From: Rhizaria sp. SCN 62-66
Lineage: Eukaryota; Rhizaria, unplaced
Assembly (NCBI GenBank): GCA_001724265.1
Contig: MEDY01000006.1
Coordinates: 1 to 64,000 of the forward strand
Reading direction: 5' to 3'
Length of the DNA stretch: 64,000 bases
The position numbers were made by a program, and so were the translations under genes. The first letter of the stretch is position 1. Every line of letters begins with the position of its first letter. Under the pieces are notes generated by a model. It was not told the origin of the DNA and did not search any database. It was given only the letters and a program-made list of their open reading frames with translations. Of the stretch, positions 44,398-53,700 are shown one piece after another.

Positions 44398-47300
44398 ATG
44401 TCCCATCCACTGCACAAGCCGCGGCCTGGGTACCTGCCTCACAAGAAGCACGGTAACCGCCCACCGCCGCCAACCGTGCTTGCCGCCGCCGGCGCCGCAC
44501 CCCTGAAGCCCCAGTACGGCGTTGATCCACGTCTGGAGCTCTTCGTGCCCCCGCAGCAGCGTCGCGCGCGGTCGCCCGCAGCGATAAAAGCATGGCGCTC
44601 TCTGCTATCCGCGGTTCCGGGGCTTGCGCACAGCGCGTTCGGGGAGCTCCCCGCGCGGATGCAGCCTGCTGCGGACGAGTTCACTGTGCTGGCAGCCGTT
44701 TTCGCAGTGTTCGACAGCTCTTACTTCGCTGATAACGAGTTTACTCCTTCTGTAACGGCTCCGAAGCAGAGTGATGTGAACGAGAGCAATCACGATGTTC
44801 CTCAGTCGTTCTCTCTGGTGACTATGAGCACGGGCACACGGTGTCTTGGCGCGAGCTTGCAGTCCCGCGCCGGGCTCGTTGTCGAGGACGGGCACGCGGA
44901 AGTCAAGTCGCGTCGCACGCTGTGCCGTCTGTTGATGCACGACCTGGCAGCGCTCTGTCTCCGCGTGCGCGCTACTATCAACGCGTTCAACAATAACAGC
45001 AACGAAAGCAGTACCGATGACGCTAGTGCTCGCGGCACAAGTCCCACCAAGGTTGTTATCGTGCGGTCAACGTTCTTTGAGTGGGCATTATACCCCATTC
45101 TGACAACTTCAGCCGCCGACACACCTGTCATTGATGCTGCTGCGCCCACAGACACTACTGCGACAGAGGCGGATATCCCAGCTGTGACGGCGGGTGTGAC
45201 CGCGCCCACGGTCACTCTGCGTCCTGCCCCGAGGCCTCGGCTGCGCCGCGGCGTGAGCTTCGCGCTGTACGTCTCACAGCCGCCCTGCGGCTCCGCTTCG
45301 TACGACCTGCCGCGGCCTAACTTTGACCCCGACTCCCAAGCATCGAACAGCAGCAACATCAACGCGAGCACAGGGGCTAACACAGACAACAGTAATGACA
45401 ACGCACAATCATCTGATGCAAGTGCGAGCGCGATCATAGACACCACCACCACCACCACCAGTGCTGCGTCGAGCTCACCGTCATCTGCTTGCCCACTGCC
45501 ACAGTTACTCGCTGACTCATCGGCGACGGACCCAGCCCGCCTGCAGCCGAAGCCAGGCCGCTCGGACCTGCCCGCCGCGCTGCGCACGCGCTGCCAGAGC
45601 TGCAGCGACAAGCTCGCCCGCCACTGCGCGCTCGGGCTCCAGGGCGCCTGGCTCGCGGCCGCTGCGGCGAGCCCGCTCACTGACCGCGAGCGCGAGCAAG
45701 AGCAAGAGCAAGCGATCGCATTGACTAGTGGCTGCGAGAAGGGACGTTTGTGGGATGTCAGGCGTGATTTGGTGCTGCCGTGGACGGCTGTTGTTGTGTC
45801 AGCTGGGGTTGACCCGGCGATCACGCTGCCCATAGTCACGGAGGTGGCGTCGACTGAGTCTGGTAACGCTGCCCCGGATTCTCAGAGCCAATCTGACACT
45901 GCAAGCACTGCTGCTTTAAACACGACTCTCACTGGTTATAAGCAGAGTGGGACATGGGATGACGCATCTGTGACTCAATACGGCACTATCAATGGGCTCA
46001 AGCTTGCTTTTTACGACCGTATCCGTGGTCACTTTGCGCCCGAGTCACTTACGAACAAGTCTCAGTCTCACGCAGAGGCAGACGAGCAGTCTCAGTCTGG
46101 CCTGCCTGCACCGCCGCTGCCACCACTGCTCGCAATCGCGCCTTCGGTTTGTTTCCCCAATTCGCGCTGGGCTCTGCTCAGGCAGGCGGCCGCGGAGGCG
46201 CGGGCAAGGCAGGTCGAGGCGCAGAAGGAGCAGCAGCAGCAGCAGCAGCAGTTTGAGCAAGGGCAGCTTCAACAACAAGGTCACCAACAGGAGAAGAACG
46301 ATCAAGACAATGTCTCTGACTCGCAATCCGCAGCACCAGCGAAGGCTAAGGACGCGTCTAGGAGTCATCACCAATCTAAGGGGGGTCCATCTAAGGGCCC
46401 CGGTGGTGCTCCGATGAGCAACCGCAGCGCGAAGCTCTTGTCTTTAGTGCCGCGCGCGCCGCGGTGCCCACCCATGGCGCTGGCGTGGTGCGCTGTGCCC
46501 ATCTTCGCGATGCCCTCAGGCCAGGGCTCAAACAACAGCAACAGCAACATCAATACTAGCTCTGACTCGAGTCCAGGCTCCAGCTCGGTTGATATCTCGG
46601 TCACGATTGCAGACAAGCTCGCTGTCACGGCTGTGACGGTGAGTTCTCTGAACTCCAGCCAGAGCACTGCTGCTGTCGGTTCAGTGACCGTGCTGCCGCG
46701 GCTGACCGTGAGCTGCGGCAACGACTGGTTCGAGACCGTGGTCGAGCGCTACGGGCTCCGCCAGGGCGCGCAGAAGCGGCCGGTCGAGGACGACACGAGC
46801 GAGGAAAAACGGGCGAACGCGCATCTTAATGCTGTTGATGCGAATGCTGCGACAGATACCACTTCTGCGGCGACAGATGATGACGTGATCACTCAGAAGT
46901 AGCCGCCTCAGCCAGGTGACGCTGAGAGCAGCAGCAACAAGGCTGAAGTCAGTGCTGATGTCGTCCTCCCAGCTTTTGCTGCTGCCACTCCAAATGTCGC
47001 TGCTGCAACTGAGTCTGCAACCGCTCCCGCTGCTGCTGATGTTGAGACTGCGTTCGTGTCGTCGTCATACCCGGTGCCTCGTGACGCCTTCAGTCCGCGT
47101 GCCTGCGTCCCCGCCCTGTCGTCCCTGTCGCTGATGTGCGCGTTTCGCGACATCACGCTGCTGTGGCCCACTGCCGCGAGCACCGTACCTATGCCTGCTA
47201 GTGGTGTGTCGACGGCAACGTGCGGGGCTGATGCGTACGCAGCGCGGTTGCGCACTGCCGCGGCGTTGCCTGCCGCTACTGCGAAGGCGTACCTGTACAG

Positions 47301-47625
47301 CGTCGCCAACGAGGCGCAGTCGCGGCTCAAGTTTACACACCCGACGTATGGCGAGAGGAAGGATGATGCCCTGAATATCAACGGCCTTGATGCAAGTACT
47401 ACGCATTCCAGCAGTGTTACTACGAGCGAGACTGCGACTGGGGGAAGTCAGGCTGTGACGACAGCCCAAGGTTTCGGTCTCCGCGGCTGGCCACCCAAGG
47501 AGCAAAAGTACACGCAGTTTGTCCTGCCCGAGCCGTACAAGATGCGGGACACACTGCAGCGGCCGTGGGCCCGTCTGGGTCTTAGCTCCTGGCTCTGGGA
47601 CGACGATGAGGCGAAACGGATCTGA
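44398..47625 (+). CDS. Unknown protein containing an in-frame TAG
   Basis: Read from ATG 44398 through TAG 46900-46902 to TGA at 47625: 1075 residues with the TAG at codon 835. I do not recognise the family. The N-terminus (residues 1-110) is basic and Pro-rich, with H-K-P-R-P-G-Y-L-P-H-K-K-H. The centre alternates non-repetitive segments with Ser/Asn/Thr/Gln runs, and includes R-C-Q-S-C-S-D-K-L. After TAG come about 45 Ala/Ser-rich residues, then sequence that looks folded (S-L-M-C-A-F-R-D-I-T-L-L-W-P) and a C-terminus with W-P-P-K-E-Q-K-Y-T-Q-F-V-L-P-E-P-Y. That folded-looking tail has no start of its own near the TAG, which favours one long protein. Divergent from the YchF gene. If TAG stops, the protein is 834 residues. 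Confidence 0.68.
46900..46902 (+). other. In-frame TAG codon, candidate sense codon 3
   Basis: Context ACT CAG AAG TAG CCG CCT CAG CCA. The preceding bases are purine-rich, so TAG itself is a poor 3' splice site. A C-C-T-C-A-G acceptor 9 bp further on would need a phase-0 donor, and none resembling GTACG is found. The frame stays open for 240 codons to TGA. Confidence 0.62.
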
Positions 47626-48119
47626 ACGAAAGCACATTTATAACCACACAGATAACTAGTATTTAATCGAGAAACCGAATTTAATGTGTCAATACATTCA
47701 ACATATACACAAGACAACCAATTTATTACATTATTTCATAGGATCTGGATCTGGAGTGATATGTTAAAATGACGAGTGCGAGATCAAACTGGCAGGACTT
47801 TTTGCGAACCGGATGAAAATTATCATTTTCGGTTCTAGGTCTCAGTCGTCTGCGGGATGCACTTCGCAGGTCTCATGTGCAATGCCGTCGGGTTGTATAT
47901 CACATTTGATCAATTGGGCGGAAACTTTATAATGTAAATATTCATTCTATTAAACGGCTGCTTTTATGTGACTTGTTGACATGCGATGACGACCTCGGCA
48001 GATCGTGCAGTTGGCGTGCAGTCCGGGACCGTCACCGTTTTCTTCTTTCTCTTAGCATTCTGTTGCTTACCGCTTCTTTTCCCTTCTGCCATTCTTTTGT
48101 CCACTTTAGCCTGGCCGCG
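47626..48119. other. Intergenic: unknown protein 3' UTR and uL22m promoter
   Basis: AT-rich, with a TTTAG at 48105-48109 just before the uL22m ATG that could end a 5' UTR intron. No gene seen. Confidence 0.45.
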
Positions 48120-48860
48120 ATGTTGAAGGCTCTTCGTCGTGCTGCTCCCCTCGCGAGCCGCATGAGCTCCTCCGCAGTCGCCTCCTTCTCCACCCTCTCC
48201 AAGCCCCTCGCCGCTTCCACCTCTGCCGCGCTCCCCGCGTTCTCGGCCGCTGTTTCGCAGCTCTCCCTCGCCGCGCCCCTTCGCGTTGCTCCCCTTGCCG
48301 CCTTCTCCACCGAGGCCGCCGCTGCTCCCACGACCGGCGACGCTGCACCCGAGATCGCCCCCGTGGTGATCGAGAACGCCATCGCCACCTCGACGGGCTT
48401 CGTCTCCCACGCGCTCCGCCCCCAGGCCGAGCTGATGTACCGCAACCTCCCCATCGGCGAGGCCAAGCTGGACCTTATCTGCCGCCTCATCCGCGGCCTC
48501 TCGGTCCGCGAGGCTATCGCGCAGCTCCGCCTCTCTGAGCGCAAGCACACGTACTGGTTCCGTCGCGCCCTCGAGAACCTGACGCGCCAAGCCGTGCACA
48601 ACTTCAACATGGCACCCGAGCGCCTCGTTGTTCAGGAGGTCTACTCGACCCGCGCCAACCAGTACATCCGCGCCGACTTCAAGGGTCGCTCGCGCCTGGG
48701 CTTCCGCTACCGCTACCACTCGCACCTCTTCATCAAGGTCGGCGAGCAGAAGTACCACCCCAACGAGATCCGCATCGGCCGCCTCGGCCCCACCATCACG
48801 CACATCAACAAGGTCAACGCCACCATCGACGCGTGGAAGGCCCGCAAGAGCGCCGACTGA
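48120..48860 (+). CDS. MRPL22: Mitochondrial ribosomal protein uL22m
   Basis: Component of the mitochondrial large ribosomal subunit lining the exit tunnel. Single exon, 246 residues, stop TGA. Residues 1-65 form an Arg/Ala/Ser-rich presequence (M-L-K-A-L-R-R-A-A-P-L-A-S-R). The L22 fold starts near residue 95 (L-R-P-Q-A-E-L-M-Y-R-N-L-P-I), with L-I-R-G-L-S-V-R-E-A-I-A-Q-L, R-Q-A-V-H-N-F-N-M-A-P-E-R-L-V-V, the beta-hairpin region G-R-S-R-L-G-F-R-Y-R-Y-H-S-H, and I-K-V-G. The N-M-x-P-x-x-L-x-V pattern after an A-x-H-N block is diagnostic of L22. Confidence 0.93.
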   Translation: MLKALRRAAPLASRMSSSAVASFSTLSKPLAASTSAALPAFSAAVSQLSLAAPLRVAPLAAFSTEAAAAPTTGDAAPEIAPVVIENAIATSTGFVSHALRPQAELMYRNLPIGEAKLDLICRLIRGLSVREAIAQLRLSERKHTYWFRRALENLTRQAVHNFNMAPERLVVQEVYSTRANQYIRADFKGRSRLGFRYRYHSHLFIKVGEQKYHPNEIRIGRLGPTITHINKVNATIDAWKARKSAD

Positions 48861-49735
48861 GCAGTGAGACGCTAAAGCACTGATCCGCCGCAGTGATTTG
48901 ATTGACGCTGTCGCTGTGTTAACAACAGTGATATTTTCACTCTGGGTTCGTGTTCATGTTTCTTTCATCTGCTGGTATCTATAGGATGATGTGTGTATAG
49001 TATGTTTTATGGTTCATGTGTCCCGTTGTGGTAATATCAATAATATTGCTTAAACGGGGCCATGTACCCTGAGTATGCTTTAACAATCAACACCATTCAA
49101 CAGTGTGTTGTGATTGTGAAGGTGGCGAAGGGAAACGGCGTTTTGCTATAATTTAATATAACAAATAGTTAATGCGATACAACAGCGATGTTTACTATTG
49201 GATTGTCTTTGCGTTTGTGTTTGAGTGTTTATGGTTTCGTGGTTTATTTTGTGATCAAAGTTGTACTGTTAACGCGCATGAAGAGCACGCAGAAAAAAAT
49301 TTGCATCACGACACTGTGTACACGTACTTTCAATTCGGACACAGAAACAACGACAACAACAGAATAGAAAAGGTCGATTCCAACCGCAGCAACGATACCA
49401 AACAAGAGAGTCACGAAGACATACATCTTGTTTCGCTTCGTTGTGAACTGAAGCTGACGAGAGGAGGGAAGGGAGACATCACATTGGGCTGTACTTTGAA
49501 TAAATGATAAAAGACTAGGTAATAAACAGCGCTGACACAAAATACGCGTTGCAGAGCATCTATAGTGCCACATTCTGCATGTTTTGTCTTCATAGGAAGA
49601 TACAAATGCAGCAACATAACACGATGCAAAACAATAGCACGGATTGCGCAAGGCTTTTAAAGACTCACAAGAGCGCTCTTAAGCGCCCACAGTTTGCACG
49701 CAACACGGCTCATAGTAGAGAAGTAGGCGCGATGC
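48861..49735. other. Convergent intergenic region, uL22m / ISD11
   Basis: 875 bp of AT-rich DNA holding both 3' UTRs. Several short open frames lack coding composition. No RNA gene recognised. Confidence 0.5.
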
Positions 49736-50288
49736 TTAGAGAATGATGGCCTTTGCCTCGGGCATGTCGACGAAGCTGGAGCCGGTGTGGTACATGTTGT
49801 TGACTGTGACCTGGCGGTTCACGACGTCGAGCTGCTTGGCGCCGTCGGCGAGCAGCGCAGTCACCTTGGCGGGGTCCGTCACGGAGCTGTTGGCGCGGAA
49901 CTATAGATTCAAGATACAAATACACGGGGTGTGCATCAGTGAGCACGAAAACAAGTTAGATTTGCATGGATCAGCAGTATGAGGGCGCGCTTGGAGTTAA
50001 GTGATGATGGGAGAGACATGTGGACAGAAATGTAAAGCAAAACGTACCTCGTGCTTGATGCGGCGGACAGCGTGGTCGCGAAAGTTGTAGTCCTTAAAGC
50101 TGTAGTGACAAATATACGTGCAATGGGGCGAGGTGCGTGAGTTAAGGCGACGCAGCGTCTGTGACGAGAGAGGATCGAATGTGAGACGAGACTGACGCTA
50201 GCGGATTGGGAGAGTATGATACGTACTTCTTGCCGGCCTTAAGAAGGCTACGGTAAAGCGACAAAACAGGCTTGGTAGTAGAACTCAT
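49736..50288 (-). CDS. ISD11: ISD11/LYRM4, LYR-motif Fe-S assembly factor
   Basis: Stabilises the mitochondrial cysteine desulfurase NFS1 together with acyl-carrier protein. Three exons on the minus strand: 50288-50227, 50099-50048 and 49900-49736, with GTACGT introns of 127 and 147 bp. The join gives 92 residues (human LYRM4 has 91), stop TAA. It shows the LYR motif at residues 11-13 (V-L-S-L-Y-R-S-L-L-K), then N-F-K-D-Y-N-F-R-D-H-A-V-R-R-I-K-H-E-F-R, the diagnostic ISD11 block, and V-N-R-Q-V-T-V-N-N-M-Y. The second exon is only 52 bp, so the gene is easily missed by ORF calling. Divergent from IFT121. Confidence 0.93.
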
Positions 50289-50760
50289 GTTTGAACGAGC
50301 GTTGACACTGTTGACGGTCGTTCGATCTCGATATGACTGCTTTTATTTGCCCCCCGGAGTTTGGTCGGACCCTGCCCACAGTCGCCATCGGTCCGCTTGC
50401 CAGCTGCCAGCCACAGCGCTCCCGTCTGATTTGAATTAGCACCTCCAGCTGGACATACCTAAAGCGTCAAAGCGCATGATAACATCTTTATCTGGGCTAC
50501 TATGGGCGCAATACTTTATATCTTTATTTACATTTTCTTCAAGGTGACTGTAATACTCTCCCGAAGCACTGCAATTTTGTCTCACGCCCGTTGCTGCATG
50601 CCTCCAGCTATCCCATCCCGATATCCGTCTTCACCCATCTTTCGCAAGATTTAAGAGCCTGTTCCTACTAGAAGAGGGCGTAATTATTTTGAATGCTGAG
50701 TGGCCTACTAAAAAGCCTTTATTTCCCCGTACAAATCCATCGGTTCCTCCCAACGTTGCA
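50289..50760. promoter_or_regulatory. Divergent promoter region, ISD11 / IFT121
   Basis: About 470 bp between the ISD11 ATG and the first candidate ATG of IFT121. AT-rich at 50500-50545. No gene seen. Confidence 0.4.
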
Positions 50761-53700
50761 ATGGTATCCGCTCTCTCACACATGCTTCATTCTTATGTCT
50801 TCACACCCACCCTTGCTCTCCTGCGTTTTTCTCACGCTTTCCTCGCGCCACATAGCAGCTCTACCCCGTATCTAACATTAACATACACCTACATCACACC
50901 AAGTAACTGCTTCGCTTCGCAGTCTCATCGCAATCATAATGGTCCGTCATCAGTCGTAACTAGCCTCAATTTGACGGCATGGCAATGTTGCATTGTGGGC
51001 CTGAGGCATCATTATCACGCACTATATAATATCTGCTGCCATCTTACCTTAACTTACTCCCTTGCTATGTCTCGCTCACTTTCTCGTTGCCTTTCGCTCC
51101 GTGTGTAGTTTGCGCATCTGACTAAGAAGATCCAGATGACCTCTGGCAAGCGCCTCACGGCCGTGGGGTGGGACCACGCGGAGAACTGGCTGGCGATTGG
51201 CGGCGAGGGCGGGCTGCTCAAGATCTTTGAGCTCGACGCCAATGGGTCCCCTGTGCACATCCAGACGCCTGACGGCCACCAGACGGACGTGGTGCTCATC
51301 GCGTGGAACGGCGCGCAGCAGAAGCTCGCTACGGCCGACGCGTCGGGCATGATCATCCTCTGGGGCTACTACGACGGCGTGTGGACCGAGGACATGGTGA
51401 ACAACCGCAAGAAGTCGTTCGTGTGTGACCTGCGGTGGTCACCCGACGCGCAGCGCATCGCCATCGCCTACGCCGACGGTGCCGTGATCATGGGCACCGC
51501 GACGGGGCAGCGCATCTGGGGCAAGGACCTCAACGTCCAGCTCAAGCACTGCGCCTGGGCGCCCAACTCGCAGTCTGTGTTGTTCGCGACTGATAAGGGC
51601 GAGGTGCAGATGTACGACGCGTCGGGCAACTTCCTGCTCCGCGTGGACAACTACACACTGCCCGGCAAAGGCGCGCAGTCCCCCGGCGTGGCCGGGCTGG
51701 CCTGGTTCACGCCCACGGTCCCCACTGCGCTGTCCCCCGTGTTTGACTCGCCGCTCTCGGCCGCGATCCCGCGCCTGGCCGTCGCCTACGACTCGGGGCG
51801 CGTGCAGCTGCTGCGGACCGAAGTGGACGACAACCCAGCACTGCTGGACACCGGGCTGACCGTGCGCAAGCTCGAGTGGAACCCGGCCGGGTCGGTGCTC
51901 GCGGTCGCGGGCTCCCAGCAGGGCACGGCCGCCGACGGCACGTACCGGGAGACGCACCAGATCCAGTTCTACTCGCCGACGGGCCAGCACCTGCGCACGC
52001 TCAAGATGACCGACGGCGACTCGCTGTCCTCCTTCGCCTGGGAGGCTTCCGGTCTGCGCGTTGCGATCGGCGTCGAGGCACTGCTCTACTTCGCCGCGGT
52101 GCGCCCGCGCTACGACTGGTGCTACCTCACGCCGCCCGTCGCCTTCAACACCGGCGCCGCTGTGGCCGGCGGCGCGGCCGCGGGCTCGGCCACGGCGGCC
52201 GCGGTCCCTACCGACCCTGTGGCCGCGGCGCTCGCCTCGGCGGGCTCCGCGGTCGGCGCGGGCACGCTGGTGTACGCGTTCCATCGCGCGGACCGGCCCG
52301 AGCAGTGCGTGATGTTCTGGGACGTGGTCAAGAACGAGCGCCAGACCAAGTATGTGCGCAATCTCGTCAAGGTCAAGGGCGGCGGCGAGTTCGCGCTCTT
52401 TGCCACGCAGCTCGAGTCGGCGCAAAAGTACGTCATTTGTGAGAGTTGTCCGCTGTTTTTATTGATCGCAACTCGAACCTGTGCATTGCTCGACGAGGTT
52501 TTTTTGCTCATCGAGATTCATTGACGTGTTTTTTTTGTTGTTGTTTTTTGCTTTTGCTTGTGTTTCCCAACAGCCGCTACTGCCTGATCGTGTGCAACGC
52601 GCTGGGTCTGGCCGTTGACAACCGGTTCATTGACCTGGAGCCCAAGCACGTTGCGCTTAACAGTTCGCACGCCATCGCCGCCAGCAATGATATCATCTAC
52701 ATCTGGGAGTACCGGTACGTTCATATCGATGTCTGTTTGCAGTATTTGACTTTCTCCGATTTTTGACGCGCGTTGTTCATCTTGTCACATCCTTACATCT
52801 TTCTTTCCTTTTCTTGTTCTTTGTTGTTGCCCGCTCAGCCCGAGCACTCTGGCAGTCGCCGTCACCGGCTCCCTCGGCGGGTCCACCGCCGCCGCGGGCG
52901 GTGCCAACGCGACCACGGTCAAGGGCGCAGAGAAGCTCTTCCACGTTGACCAGGGCCCCTCGCAGGCCGTCAATGTCGTCGCCGCTATCGCACAGGCGCA
53001 GGCGCAGGTACGTAAAACAATAACTTCGACAACTTGTGTCAAACCCTAGAATCAACACGATTTGTTGTATGAAACAACATCTCTCGACACTATCTCACGA
53101 AAACACCATATATCCTTTTGTCATGTATGTTCCCACGCTTGTGTTGTTCAGGCCCAGGCCCAGGCGCAGGCGCGCGGCATGAATCCCACCGCAGCCGCCG
53201 CCGCCGCTGCCGGCGCCAACGGCCCCATAGTTGCCGCATCGCTGCAAATGCTCGGCAACGTCCCTGCCGTCACGCAGAACCCCGTGGTCGCGGTGGCCGC
53301 CGCGCCCAACTGCTTCGCCGTCGCGCGCGCCTCGGGCTCCATCACCAAGTACAGGTGCGTGTCGCTAAATCATTTAATTAACATATCTATTTCACATTTT
53401 CACCCTCAGAACCAGATTTGTATTTTTGTTTTTTCTATTGTTAACAAAAAGAGCTTCATTCCGTCTTCTAACTTCTGATTTGCCACCACTCTTTTCGTTT
53501 CGTTTCTCCCTTTGTGTCCGCTCTTCGTACCGCGCAGCCTGCCGTCGTGCGTGGAGGAGGGCCGGTACGTCATCCCCGCGCGGCCCGAGTCGATCGCCTT
53601 CAACTGCGACGGCACGCGCCTCTCGGTCACCGACACCAACGGCAACCTCACCCTCGTCGACACGTCTTTGGCGCACAACCAGCACGTCCGCGCCTCGGCC

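Noticed and set aside
46820-46911. Intron removing the third TAG with acceptor CCTCAG at 46911.
   Set aside because: The in-phase upstream GT sites (GTTGAT, GTGATC, GTCGAG) do not resemble the GTACG donors, and the resulting introns would be far shorter than any placed intron or would remove coding-like sequence.
49172-49507. Open frame of 111 codons between uL22m and ISD11.
   Set aside because: Composition matches 3' UTR DNA and the translation has no recognisable motif.
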